From Rhizobiaceae bacterium (GTDB lineage: Bacteria; Pseudomonadota; Alphaproteobacteria; Rhizobiales; Rhizobiaceae), in NCBI GenBank assembly GCA_014238155.1, contig JABABQ010000072.1, forward strand, positions 105,896 through 169,895: a DNA stretch of 64,000 nucleotides. The letters run 5' to 3'. A model generated the notes under the pieces. It worked only from the letters and a program-made list of their open reading frames with translations, did no database searches and was not told the origin of the DNA. Position 1 is the stretch's first letter. Each line of letters begins with the position of its first letter. Below, piece after piece: positions 27,353 through 35,998 of the stretch. The translations under genes and the position numbers were made by a program.

Positions 27353-29826
27353 TGGCTGAAGCCAGCAAACCGCTTCCACCTTCGGCATCACATGTGATTA
27401 TCGGCGGCGGGATCACTGGCGTTTCGACACTTTATCATCTTGGAAAACGTGGCGTTTGGGACGCTGTTCTAATCGAAAGAAAACAACTTGCTTGCGGCAC
27501 CACATGGCACGCTGCCGGAATTGTCGGGCAATTGCGCGACTCCAGCAGTCAAACAGAGCTCGCCAAATATACCGCCCGATTGTTTCAGGACCTTGAAGAA
27601 GAAACCGGACAGGCCACGGGGTACAAGCAAAATGGCACCATCAACATCGCGATCAGCGATCTGCGCATGGAGCAGTTGCGGCGCGGCCGCGATCATGCGC
27701 AACGAATGGGACTTGAAGGACATATGCTGGACGTGGATCAGCTGCGGAAAAAAGTGCCCTGGCTGAACTATGAAGATGTACTTGGCGGGTTCGCGATGCC
27801 ATCCAACGGTCAGGTAAACCCGTTGGATGTTACTCAGGCACTGGCCAAAGGTGCCCGGCAATATGGCTGCCAAATATTTGAAAATGTCGCGGCGGTCAAA
27901 ATTCTCACCGACAAAGGCCGGGTCTGTGGTGTTGCAACCGACAAGGGCGAAATCGCCACCACCGGGGTTCTGCTGGCCGGTGGTATGTGGTCGGCGCAAT
28001 TTGCAGGGCAACATGGCGTAACAGTGCCGCTCCATGCTGCAGAGCATTTCTATATTATTACTGAACCGGTCGCCGATTTGCCGCGTGATTTGCCGGGACT
28101 GGTGGTCGCCGAAGAGCGGATTTACTGGAAAGAAGATGCCGGAAGGCTGTTGGTTGGCTGGTTTGAAGAACGCGGCAAAGCCTGGGGTGGCAAATCCATT
28201 CCAGACTCATTTGAATTTGATGAATTGCCGATTGACATGGACCACGTCGAACCCATGCTGGAAACGATTTTTTCGCGCATGCCAGCGCTCGAGAACTTGG
28301 GTATACAGACCTTTTTCTGCGGCCCGGAGAGTTTTACCCCGGATGGGCGACCTTATCTCGGTCCGGCGCCGGAATTGCCGGGATTGTTTATTGCAGCGGG
28401 AATGAACTCAAACGGTATCCTGAATTCTGGTGGTGTCGGACTGACGATGGCCGAATGGCTGATCGACGGCGCGCCCAGTCGGGGCATGGGGCCGCTCCAG
28501 GCCAACCGCGCGATGCCGTTTCAAATCAACTCTGCCTACAATGCTGAACGGGTCACCGAAGCCATTGGGCTGCATTACGGTCTGCATTGGCCAGGTCGCC
28601 AGATTGAAACGGCGCGCGGCATTCGGCGGGTCCCATTGCACGACCGCCTGGCCAACCAGGGAGCCATGTTTGCAGAACGCGTCGGCTGGGAACTGCCCAT
28701 GTATTACGATACAGCGGCGACGGGCTGGCCGACCGATCCGTCAATCGGCTATCAGGCGTGGTTCCCGCAATTGGAAGCTGAATGTCTTTGCGCCCGTGAC
28801 GACGCTGTGCTGCTGGATCAGTCGATGTATGCCAAAATTATTGTCCAGGGTCCGGATGCAGTGAAGGCGCTCAATCGTGTATGCGGTGCACAGTTGGATT
28901 GTGCGATTGGCCAATCGGTCTATTCGCAGTTCTTGAATGCGCGGGGTGGTATTGAAGCAGATGTGACAATATCTCGTTTGAATACCGACAGGTATATTGT
29001 CATTACAGGCCATCCAAGTCAGATCAGAGACCAGGTCTGGATTCGTGATCATGCCGATCCTGACTGGCGGTTTGAGATATTTGATGCGACAGCCGCTTAC
29101 GCTCTGTTGACGCTGCACGGGCCGAATTCACGTTCGATCCTTTCAGCCCTGACCGGTGATGACCTTTCAAATGATGAATTTTCATTCGGGGCAGCGCGGG
29201 AGATCGATCTTGCCCATGCAAGAGTTTGGGCAATTCGCCGCTCGTTTATCGGAGAGCTTGGCTATGAATTGTTGATCCCGACCGAGTTTGCCAACCACGT
29301 ATATGACAGCATCATGCAGCAAAGGGTGGCTACCGGGTTACAGCATATGGGCATGTTTGCCATGAACAGTTGCCGGCTGGAAAAGGGTTTTCGGCATTTT
29401 GGTCATGACATTGCTGAACAGGACACGCCCTACGAGGCCGGGCTGGGTTTTGCCGTCGACATGGCGAAATGTGATGCATTTTTGGGGCAGCAGGCTTTGG
29501 CGACCCAACACGCAGTGGGGCCTGAAACACAGCAACGAACTGTTTCTGTGGCTTTAGAGCAGACCGACCCGCGGCGTGGTCCGTATCTGTTGCACAATGA
29601 GCCGATTCTGGCAGGCGGCGATTTTGTCGGTCATGTCACCTCGGGAGCCTGGGGATTCAGAACTGGTCGCTGTGTTGGTCTTGCCAGTCTTCACCATGAA
29701 AACGGTGTCTCAAAAACCTGGTTGGACGAAACCGACTTCGTGGTACGGATTGCCGGGACTGACTATGATGTCGATGTACAATTGAAGCCGTTTTACGACC
29801 CCGATGGCAAGCAGATGAGAGCTTAG
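27352..29826 (+). CDS. FAD-dependent dehydrogenase with GcvT domain (dimethylglycine/sarcosine dehydrogenase-like)
   Basis: 824-aa two-module enzyme. The N-terminal DAO-type FAD domain has [17 protein letters not shown] (residues 15-31). TTWHAAG contains His53, the residue that covalently holds FAD in dimethylglycine dehydrogenase. A linker domain (about 375-425) is followed by the GcvT aminomethyltransferase fold (about 430-815), which would pass the oxidised methyl group to tetrahydrofolate. Length matches the dimethylglycine/sarcosine dehydrogenase family. ATG 27352 overlaps the TctA stop. With the Rieske oxygenase downstream it suggests stepwise N-demethylation of an imported amine or betaine; the actual substrate is not known. 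Confidence 0.88.
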   Translation: MAEASKPLPPSASHVIIGGGITGVSTLYHLGKRGVWDAVLIERKQLACGTTWHAAGIVGQLRDSSSQTELAKYTARLFQDLEEETGQATGYKQNGTINIAISDLRMEQLRRGRDHAQRMGLEGHMLDVDQLRKKVPWLNYEDVLGGFAMPSNGQVNPLDVTQALAKGARQYGCQIFENVAAVKILTDKGRVCGVATDKGEIATTGVLLAGGMWSAQFAGQHGVTVPLHAAEHFYIITEPVADLPRDLPGLVVAEERIYWKEDAGRLLVGWFEERGKAWGGKSIPDSFEFDELPIDMDHVEPMLETIFSRMPALENLGIQTFFCGPESFTPDGRPYLGPAPELPGLFIAAGMNSNGILNSGGVGLTMAEWLIDGAPSRGMGPLQANRAMPFQINSAYNAERVTEAIGLHYGLHWPGRQIETARGIRRVPLHDRLANQGAMFAERVGWELPMYYDTAATGWPTDPSIGYQAWFPQLEAECLCARDDAVLLDQSMYAKIIVQGPDAVKALNRVCGAQLDCAIGQSVYSQFLNARGGIEADVTISRLNTDRYIVITGHPSQIRDQVWIRDHADPDWRFEIFDATAAYALLTLHGPNSRSILSALTGDDLSNDEFSFGAAREIDLAHARVWAIRRSFIGELGYELLIPTEFANHVYDSIMQQRVATGLQHMGMFAMNSCRLEKGFRHFGHDIAEQDTPYEAGLGFAVDMAKCDAFLGQQALATQHAVGPETQQRTVSVALEQTDPRRGPYLLHNEPILAGGDFVGHVTSGAWGFRTGRCVGLASLHHENGVSKTWLDETDFVVRIAGTDYDVDVQLKPFYDPDGKQMRA

Positions 29827-29842
29827 GAATCAGGAGATGCAG

Positions 29843-31084
29843 ATGTCTGATGAAAAAACCATATTGGTGATTGGTACATTCGATACCAAGTCCGACGAAC
29901 TGCGCTATTTGGAAGACCGGATAAGTTCTCAAGACGGTCAGGTGATGACTATGGATGTGAGTGTGCTTGGAGATCCGGAGCAAGGCACCCATATTTCCAA
30001 ACACGAAGTTGCGGCTGCTGCAGATTCAAGCATTCAACAAGCCATAGATTCAGGTGATGAAAACACCGCAATGCAGATCATGTCTCGCGGCGCTGCCAGT
30101 TTGACCCATCAACTGTATTCGCAAGGCAAGATCGACGGCATGATCGCCATGGGCGGGACAATGGGCACAGACCTGGCGCTTGACTGCGCACGCGCCTTGC
30201 CGGTTGGAGTTCCCAAATACATAATTTCGACCGTCTCTTTTTCTCCGATTATTCCTGCCGACCGACTGTCAGCCGATATTCAGATGATCCTCTGGGCAGG
30301 GGGACTTTATGGTCTGAACTCTTTTTGCAAGTCTTCCCTCAGCCAGGCCGCCGGTGCGGTATTGGGAGCAGCAAGGGCCGTTGAACCGCCGACGGCTGAT
30401 CGTGCGGTGATTGGCATGACAAGTCTTGGTTCCTCATGTCTTTCCTACATGAAAGCGCTGAAGCCGGCGTTGGAACAGCGCGGTTTTGAAGTCGCCATAT
30501 TTCACGCCACAGGCATGGGGGGCATGGCATTTGAAAATATCGCCGCAAGCAAGGGTTTTGCCTGCGTGATGGACTTCGCATTGCCGGAACTGGGTAATTT
30601 GATGGTTGGATCGGTGATCAATGCCGGGCCCGACAGAATGCTCAATGCGGGGAGTGCTGGCATACCCCAGATCGTCGCACCGGGATGTCTCGACCTGATC
30701 GACTTTGCTGGCTGGCAGGAAATTCCTGGGCGGTTTCAGGATCGACCATTTCATGCCCACAACCGGTTGATCAAATCATCAGCTCTGAACGATGAGGAAC
30801 GGCGTGAATCCGCCCGGGAAATTGGCAAGCGCCTGTCAAATTCATCCGCGCCAGTTCATGTGATATTACCCAATCAAGGCATTGAAGAATGGGACAAGCC
30901 GGGGGGACCCGCTCATGACCCGGACGGACTTTCGGCATTTTGTGACGAAATGCGCAAAGCTATCCGGGCTCCTGTAGAAATGTCTGAGATAGATGCACAT
31001 ATCAATGACCAGGCTTTTGTTGACAAGGCGCTTGAGATTCTCGACGGCTGGATTGCCGACGGCACGGTGAATTCAAACACCTGA
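29843..31084 (+). CDS. Tm-1-like ATP-binding domain protein (UPF0261)
   Basis: 413-aa member of UPF0261, the family related to the N-terminal half of the tomato Tm-1 resistance protein. The conserved N-terminus ILVIGTFDTKSDELRYL and C-terminal VILPNQGIEEWDKPGGPAHD are present. Its biochemical role is unknown; ATP binding is known for Tm-1. ATG 29843 is chosen because AGGAG (29832-29836) sits 6 bp upstream. The TIM-barrel (PEP-hydrolase-like) partner often encoded beside this family is absent. It lies between the GcvT-type dehydrogenase and the Rieske oxygenase, so it may act in or protect that pathway. Confidence 0.85.
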   Translation: MSDEKTILVIGTFDTKSDELRYLEDRISSQDGQVMTMDVSVLGDPEQGTHISKHEVAAAADSSIQQAIDSGDENTAMQIMSRGAASLTHQLYSQGKIDGMIAMGGTMGTDLALDCARALPVGVPKYIISTVSFSPIIPADRLSADIQMILWAGGLYGLNSFCKSSLSQAAGAVLGAARAVEPPTADRAVIGMTSLGSSCLSYMKALKPALEQRGFEVAIFHATGMGGMAFENIAASKGFACVMDFALPELGNLMVGSVINAGPDRMLNAGSAGIPQIVAPGCLDLIDFAGWQEIPGRFQDRPFHAHNRLIKSSALNDEERRESAREIGKRLSNSSAPVHVILPNQGIEEWDKPGGPAHDPDGLSAFCDEMRKAIRAPVEMSEIDAHINDQAFVDKALEILDGWIADGTVNSNT

Positions 31085-31137
31085 GAACCAGCCGTCACCA
31101 AAGTTGCAAAGCTCTGTTTTGCTTGCGAGGCTGATTG

Positions 31138-31154
31138 ATTAGTTTTAAACTAAT
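31138..31154. promoter_or_regulatory. Palindrome before the Rieske oxygenase gene
   Basis: ATTAGTTT-T-AAACTAAT is a perfect 8-1-8 inverted repeat in the 156-bp AT-rich gap between UPF0261 and the Rieske gene. It may mark a separate promoter and operator for the Rieske-RidA-DUF1028 part, perhaps bound by the LysR protein encoded at 33575. No binding evidence exists beyond symmetry. Confidence 0.4.
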
Positions 31155-31240
31155 TAGCGTTGAGCAAATTGATGCTTTATTATTTCACGCATCTCGTGCG
31201 GAACCAAACCTACAATATTCATTGACGATGAGCATTGACC

Positions 31241-32377
31241 ATGACCCAGACAACAATGTCAGATTTGGACCCCGTTGCAGAACTTCGGGAAAATGCGGGT
31301 GCGCAATTTGAGCAGGCCCATGCGATGCCGAAAAGCGTTTATACGTCTGAGACGTTTCTGCAGCGAGAACTGGAAGACATTTTTAAGAAGGACTGGTTTT
31401 GCGCCGGTCGCGCTTCATCTTTGTCGCAACCTGGAGATTATACAACACTGGAACTTGCCGGTCAGCCGATCATGGTGATCCGCGACCGGGAAGGGGAGTT
31501 GCGAGCCCAGTCCAACGTTTGTCTGCACCGCATGTCGACCCTGTTACAGGGGCGGGGTAATGCAAAGGCCATTGTCTGTCCTTACCATGCCTGGACCTAC
31601 AGTCTGGACGGGTCATTGCGTGGCGCACCGGCCATGGGAAAAAACCAGGCATTTTGCAAGGATCAACTGCGTCTGCCGACCGTCCGCTGTGAGGAATGGC
31701 TGGGCTGGATCATGGTATCGCTCAATCCGGATGCCCCACCGGCTGCACAAGTGCTGTCTGGAGTTGAGGAGCTGATCAGCGACTATCAGATGGAGACCTA
31801 TGAAGAAACATTCTTCGAGACCCATGTCTGGAATACCAATTGGAAGATTTTGGCCGAAAACTTCATGGAGAGTTATCACCTGCCGGTCTGCCATTCGGGC
31901 ACGATCGGTGGCTTGTCGAAGCTGGATGAAATGATCTGTCCGCCCGGATTACCAGCCTTCAACTATCACACGATCCTGAAAGACGAATCTCTGAAGATTG
32001 CCCTGGCGCACCCCAACAACAAGCGCATGGACGGGGATCGTCGACGCACAACATATCTTTTGGCCATCTATCCAAGCCTGTTGATTACGTTGACCCCGGG
32101 ATATTTTTGGTACTTGTCGCTTCACCCGAAAGGCTATGATCAGGTGCAAATATATTTTGGTGGCGGCATGTCGCCGGAATTTGTTAATGACCCGAGCGCT
32201 CAGGAGAGTTTTAAGCAACTGAAAAACCTGCTCGACGAAGTCAATATCGAAGATATGGGGTGCACCGAAAAGGTCTATCGGGGGTTGAATTCTGAGCTTG
32301 CCCGGCCTGGCCCTCTGTCTCACCTGGAGCGGCCGAACTACGACTTTGCCCAATATCTGGCACAGCGCATTTGCTGA
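31241..32377 (+). CDS. Rieske non-haem iron oxygenase, alpha subunit
   Basis: 378-aa ring-hydroxylating-type oxygenase. The Rieske [2Fe-2S] ligands are in CLH (C94, H96) and CPYH (C113, H116). The mononuclear iron site shows NFMESYHLPVCH (His about 213 and 218) and an Asp near 337 (NIEDMG). This single-subunit, GbcA-like type includes glycine-betaine, carnitine and stachydrine monooxygenases that remove N-methyl groups. No cognate reductase gene is in the window, so electrons must come from elsewhere. The start may be ATG 31241 or TTG 31235; no clear ribosome binding site decides. The neighbouring FAD/GcvT enzyme supports a demethylation role. Confidence 0.9.
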   Translation: MTQTTMSDLDPVAELRENAGAQFEQAHAMPKSVYTSETFLQRELEDIFKKDWFCAGRASSLSQPGDYTTLELAGQPIMVIRDREGELRAQSNVCLHRMSTLLQGRGNAKAIVCPYHAWTYSLDGSLRGAPAMGKNQAFCKDQLRLPTVRCEEWLGWIMVSLNPDAPPAAQVLSGVEELISDYQMETYEETFFETHVWNTNWKILAENFMESYHLPVCHSGTIGGLSKLDEMICPPGLPAFNYHTILKDESLKIALAHPNNKRMDGDRRRTTYLLAIYPSLLITLTPGYFWYLSLHPKGYDQVQIYFGGGMSPEFVNDPSAQESFKQLKNLLDEVNIEDMGCTEKVYRGLNSELARPGPLSHLERPNYDFAQYLAQRIC

Positions 32378-32438
32378 CAAACCTGATTGATAAACGCAGT
32401 CATCCTGACCCTACAGACCATCAAGACGGACGGAAATT

Positions 32439-32858
32439 ATGATTCACCAACGCATTCGCCCCTTTAATACGAAGCAAACCTATCCGGAACAGCAGCTTGA
32501 TAATGATCTGGCTCAAGCTGTGGTGGCGCGGGGCAGGACTGTGTTCTTGCGAGGTCAGTGCCCGCAGAATCTGGATGACGCCAAAAATATCGACAGCCAT
32601 GACCCGGTGAAACAAACCCACAAGGTCATGCAGAACATCAAACAACTGATCGAAGAATGCGGTGGCACAATGGAGCATCTGGTCAAGGTTGTGGTCTACA
32701 TCACCGATGTCAGACACCGCGAAGCGGTCTACCGGACGATGGGTGAATATATCAAGGGGGTACATCCCGTTTCGACCGGTCTGGTTGTGCAAGCCCTGGC
32801 CCGCCCGGAATGGCTGGTTGAAATAGACGGCACGGCGGTTATCCCCGACGAGGAGTAG
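32439..32858 (+). CDS. RidA family protein
   Basis: 139-aa member of the RidA/YjgF family of reactive imine/enamine deaminases. The C-terminal region VQALARPEWLVEIDGTAVI includes the Arg (in ARPE) that binds carboxylate in active members, and the conserved Glu/Ile/Asp pattern. It likely hydrolyses an imine intermediate produced by the amine-oxidising steps of this pathway. It is 4 bp from the DUF1028 gene and 61 bp after the Rieske gene, so it belongs to the same transcript. Confidence 0.88.
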   Translation: MIHQRIRPFNTKQTYPEQQLDNDLAQAVVARGRTVFLRGQCPQNLDDAKNIDSHDPVKQTHKVMQNIKQLIEECGGTMEHLVKVVVYITDVRHREAVYRTMGEYIKGVHPVSTGLVVQALARPEWLVEIDGTAVIPDEE

Positions 32859-32861
32859 GAA

Positions 32862-33536
32862 ATGACGTTTTCGCTTGTTGCGCGCTGCGCTTCCACGGGC
32901 ATGTTTGGAGTGGCGATTTCATCTTCATCACCAGCAGTCGCAGCGCGATGCTCCTATACCCGCGCAGGCGTGGGTTCTGTGGCCAGTCAAAATATCACTG
33001 ATCCAACTCTGGGTCCTCTCGGTCTGGATCTGATGGAGCGAGGGCTTTCGGCTACAGACGCCATTGCACAGATTCAATCAACCCGACCGCATATGGACTA
33101 TCGGCAGGTATTAATGGTCGATGCTCGTGGCGACACTGCCATCCATTCAGGTCAACAGGCTTTGGGCATCTGGTCACAGGCCAAAGCACCAAATGTGGCA
33201 AGCGGCGGCAATTTGTTGGCCGATTTGTCAGTGCCTCAATCGATTGTCGACGGTTTTTTGTCTTCCAGTGGTCACTTGGGCGATCGGCTGATCGCGGCGA
33301 TGCGGGCGGGCTTAGTGGCTGGCGGAGAGGCTGGGCCGGTTCATTCTGCCGGAATGAAACTGGTTGATCAGCATTCGTGGCCGGTTGCTGATTTGCGGTG
33401 TGACTGGACGGAAGATTGTCCTATACAAAATATTGCTGCGGCCTGGCAGATTTATAAACCCCAGCTGGAGGCCTATATACAGCGTGCCTTGGATCCCAGA
33501 CAGGCGCCCAGTTATGGCGTGCCGGGCGACGAATAG
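32862..33536 (+). CDS. DUF1028 domain-containing protein
   Basis: 224-aa DUF1028 protein, a family with an Ntn-hydrolase-like fold and no settled function. The conserved N-terminus TFSLVARCASTGMFGVAISS and SQNITDPTLGPLGLDLME are visible. Ntn-type family members would use a processed N-terminal nucleophile. The residue after the start Met is Thr, which would fit, but this is speculation. It shows up next to amino-acid, amine and RidA genes, as here, and starts 4 bp after RidA. Confidence 0.85.
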   Translation: MTFSLVARCASTGMFGVAISSSSPAVAARCSYTRAGVGSVASQNITDPTLGPLGLDLMERGLSATDAIAQIQSTRPHMDYRQVLMVDARGDTAIHSGQQALGIWSQAKAPNVASGGNLLADLSVPQSIVDGFLSSSGHLGDRLIAAMRAGLVAGGEAGPVHSAGMKLVDQHSWPVADLRCDWTEDCPIQNIAAAWQIYKPQLEAYIQRALDPRQAPSYGVPGDE

Positions 33537-33558
33537 CCTTAAACCAAGCTGAGAGATA

Positions 33559-33571
33559 AGGGTCAGGACCC
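33559..33571 (+). repeat. Thirteen-base copy of the MITE terminus before the LysR gene
   Basis: AGGGTCAGGACCC at 33559-33571 is identical to the outer end of the inverted repeat of the element at 34502-34770 (right end, read on the reverse strand). It sits just before the LysR start, and its CAGGA serves as that gene's likely ribosome binding site (6-bp spacing). It may be a remnant of another element copy or a coincidence. Confidence 0.45.
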
Positions 33572-33574
33572 CAG

Positions 33575-34504
33575 ATGCCCACACGGTTTACACTTCGTCA
33601 GCTGGAATATTTTGTAGCCGTTGGTGAAACCGGAAGCGTGTCTCAAGCCGCCGAGAAGATGAATGTGTCTCCGCCTTCGGTGTCGGCTGCCATTCAACAG
33701 TTGGAAACCGAATTCGGCGTTCAGTTTTTTGTTCGTAAACATGCTCAGGGCCTGTCTCTGACAAGCGGTGGTCGCCAGTTTCTGGCACGCGTTAAGGAAC
33801 TTCTCAATTCAGCTGAAGGCTTGACGTCATTTGCGTCCGATATTTCATCCAGGATAGGAGGGCCATTGCATATTGGGTGCTTGAAGACGATCGCACCAGT
33901 CATACTACCCGAATTACGGCTCCTGTTTCAGCAGGCATATGCTGATGTTGAGGTGCGTCAGCTTGAGGCCGATCAGGCACAGCTTCTGGATCGGTTGCAG
34001 AGCGCGGAACTTGATATCTGCCTGACTTATGACCTTGGTATTCCCGGCAATCTGCAATTTGTATCACTGGTAGAGTTGCCTACATATGTCATGTTGGCAC
34101 CCTCACATCCTCTCGCTGGTCACGCGGGCATTTCTCCCGAGCAACTGACTGAAGAGCCAATGGTGTTGCTTGATCTGCCGATCAGTAATGAATATTTTTT
34201 GTCGACGTTCCGCATTGCAGGCTTGAAACCCCTGATCGCTGAACGCAGTCAGGATCTGGCACTGGTGCGCAGTATGGTGGCCAACGGATATGGATATTCG
34301 CTGGTCAATATTCGCACGCGTGGTGATATCTCTCCCGATGGCAAGCCATTGAAATATGTTCCGCTGCTGGGCGGCTTGCGCTCACTGCGGCTGGGACTGG
34401 TCTATGGCCGCGAAGCCAAACGGCGATTGGTCGTTCAGACCTTTGTGGAACACTGTCGCGAACTGATAAATCACAGCAGTGTTCCCGGGATGAAAATGGA
34501 CTAG
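33575..34504 (+). CDS. LysR-family transcriptional regulator
   Basis: 309-aa LysR protein. The N-terminal winged helix-turn-helix is FTLRQLEYFVAVGETGSVSQ, continuing SPPSVSAAIQQLETEFG, followed by the periplasmic-binding-type co-inducer domain from about residue 90. It follows DUF1028 by 38 bp on the same strand and probably controls the Rieske/RidA/DUF1028 genes. The TAG stop (34502-34504) is formed by the first bases of the adjoining mobile element. The original C-terminus may therefore have been altered, though the length is normal for LysR. Confidence 0.88.
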   Translation: MPTRFTLRQLEYFVAVGETGSVSQAAEKMNVSPPSVSAAIQQLETEFGVQFFVRKHAQGLSLTSGGRQFLARVKELLNSAEGLTSFASDISSRIGGPLHIGCLKTIAPVILPELRLLFQQAYADVEVRQLEADQAQLLDRLQSAELDICLTYDLGIPGNLQFVSLVELPTYVMLAPSHPLAGHAGISPEQLTEEPMVLLDLPISNEYFLSTFRIAGLKPLIAERSQDLALVRSMVANGYGYSLVNIRTRGDISPDGKPLKYVPLLGGLRSLRLGLVYGREAKRRLVVQTFVEHCRELINHSSVPGMKMD

Positions 34505-34770
34505 GGTCAGGACTCATTAATCTGGTGTATTCTGTTGGTCATGACACGTTCGAATAAAGTAAAACAAGCGCAAGCAAGGACTGGTGGTCCTTTCGAGCAT
34601 TGGTTTGCTTTAGGCGGGCGTGTCATGACCAACCCTCCGGGCGGGGCGAATTTTGTCGCTGGACATCGTCGCAGAGCCTTGAAAACCAACAGGTTTCCTG
34701 CGTCTCTGCTCCTTGCCAACAACAAAATTCACCACCGCAGAATACATCAGATTAATGGGTCCTGACCCTA
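34502..34770. mobile_element. 269-bp MITE-like non-autonomous element
   Basis: Terminal inverted repeats of 33 bp lie at 34502-34534 and 34738-34770. They match at 31 of 33 positions, and both outer ends begin TAGGGTCAGGAC. Subterminal perfect inverted repeats (TTGGTCATGACAC at 34535-34547, its complement at 34620-34632) form a second symmetric layer. TA at each end suggests TA-target insertion, as in IS630/mariner-type elements. No transposase is encoded. Open frames on both strands end in the same short peptide because they run through the repeats, so they are not genes. The family assignment is inference. Confidence 0.75.
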
Positions 34771-34796
34771 GAGCCTGAACAGATCCGGATTCGTCC

Positions 34797-34955
34797 TCAG
34801 CGCTTTCGCGGGCTTTTATCAAATGCTTTGAAGATCCGAAAGAAGGTCCTGCTGAGACTGTAGTCCAGACCGGAATTGTAGCTGTGGGCCTGCGTTTCAC
34901 GCCAATCGGGCTGAATTCTTGGATTGGTCAGGCTGCTGGTTTCATACGGGTTCAT
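34797..34955 (-). CDS. Small hypothetical protein (52 aa) with a strong ribosome binding site
   Basis: A short frame from ATG 34955 encodes 52 residues beginning MNPYETSSLTNPRIQPDWR and ending in the basic tail FDKSPRKR. An AGGAGGG ribosome binding site stands 4 bp before the ATG, which argues for real translation. There is no signal peptide or membrane segment, and I do not recognise the family. It is divergent from the GcvA-like LysR gene at 35084, with a palindrome between them, so it may be that regulator's target. Its 3' end is 26 bp from the mobile element. Confidence 0.6.
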   Translation of the reverse strand: MNPYETSSLTNPRIQPDWRETQAHSYNSGLDYSLSRTFFRIFKAFDKSPRKR

Positions 34956-35050
34956 AATGCCCTCCTGTTAGATTTTATAATGTGGCTTATCCGTCATACG
35001 CCCAATATCTGGTGTAGTTCCCTAATTGACAAACGAGAAGTTTTCAGCTG

Positions 35051-35073
35051 ATAATTTAGAAAAACTAAATTAT
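35051..35073. promoter_or_regulatory. Palindrome in front of the GcvA-like LysR gene
   Basis: ATAATTTAG-N5-CTAAATTAT is a perfect 9-5-9 inverted repeat ending 10 bp before the LysR ATG at 35084. It contains a LysR-type T-N11-A element. Its position between the LysR gene and the divergent 52-aa gene suits autorepression plus control of the small gene. Inferred from symmetry and location. Confidence 0.5.
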
Positions 35074-35083
35074 AGAATATGAG

Positions 35084-35998
35084 ATGCGATTTCGTTTACC
35101 ACCATTGAACGCACTGCGCGCCTTCGAGGCTGCCGGTCGTTGCGGCAGTATGAGTGCTGCAGCGGAAGAACTGGCTGTGACACCTGCAGCGGTCAGCCAT
35201 CAGATCAAAACCCTGGAAGATTATTTCGGTTTTCCAATGTTTATCCGCTCGGTGCGGTCTATTCGCCTGACTGAACGCGGTGCAGCTTTAATGCCGTATC
35301 TGAGCGAAGGGCTTGAATCCTGGACTGAAGGCTGCCGCAAACTTGTTGCTGAAGACAGTGACCGGCCTTTGGTGATCTCATCGGCACCGGTTTTTGCCGG
35401 CAAATGGCTGGTGCGCCGTTTGTCCGAATTCAACGACCTGCATCCGCAGATTACTGTGCGTCTGGATGGGTCGCTGTCGGTGGTTGATTTCGCCAAAGAT
35501 GAAGTTGATGCGGCCATCCGTTTTGGCACCGGGCCTTATTCCGACTTGCATGCGGATGCCCTGGTCAATGAAGATGTTGCACCGGTTTGCTCACCAGCTT
35601 TGCTGGAACGTCCTGTTGAATTGCGGCAACCGGCCGACCTGGCCCGTTGCACCTTGCTGCATGTAGACTGGTACGCCGCTGCTGGAACCCAGCCGGACTG
35701 GGCAATGTGGTTAAAGGCAGCAGGTGTTGAAGATATTGAGGCTTCCAGGGGGCCGGTTTTTACCAGCGATTCACTGGCTGTTGAAGCGGCCATCAATGGT
35801 GGAGGCGTTGCGCTGGTCAGTGAGTTTTTGGTGCGTCAGGATCTCGACAGGGGACGCCTCGTCAAACCGTTCGATCTGGTTTTGCCGTCAAATCACTGGT
35901 ATTGGTTTGTTTGCCCAAAGGATAGTATGGAACGCCCCAAAGTCAGAGCGTTTCGCGATTGGCTGGTGGATGCAATCGTCGGCGAGTCACACCACTGA
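35084..35998 (+). CDS. LysR-family transcriptional regulator (GcvA-like)
   Basis: 304-aa LysR protein with the GcvA-type N-terminus RLPPLNALRAFEAAGRCGSM, helix-turn-helix continuing TPAAVSHQIKTLEDYFG. The effector domain spans about residues 95-300. It is divergent from the 52-aa gene and overlaps the convergent racemase-fold gene by 12 bp at its 3' end. GcvA-like proteins govern glycine cleavage and many other functions, so the target cannot be inferred beyond the adjacent genes. Confidence 0.9.
   Translation: MRFRLPPLNALRAFEAAGRCGSMSAAAEELAVTPAAVSHQIKTLEDYFGFPMFIRSVRSIRLTERGAALMPYLSEGLESWTEGCRKLVAEDSDRPLVISSAPVFAGKWLVRRLSEFNDLHPQITVRLDGSLSVVDFAKDEVDAAIRFGTGPYSDLHADALVNEDVAPVCSPALLERPVELRQPADLARCTLLHVDWYAAAGTQPDWAMWLKAAGVEDIEASRGPVFTSDSLAVEAAINGGGVALVSEFLVRQDLDRGRLVKPFDLVLPSNHWYWFVCPKDSMERPKVRAFRDWLVDAIVGESHH

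Noticed and set aside
33575..34504. LysR gene as cargo of a composite transposon bounded by element ends
   Set aside because: The left copy is only 13 bases, same orientation as the left end of the MITE, and no transposase or second full repeat is present.
34535..34765. 76-codon forward and 72-codon reverse ORFs inside the MITE-like element
   Set aside because: Both end in nearly the same peptide because they run into the two terminal repeats; the symmetry explains them without coding.
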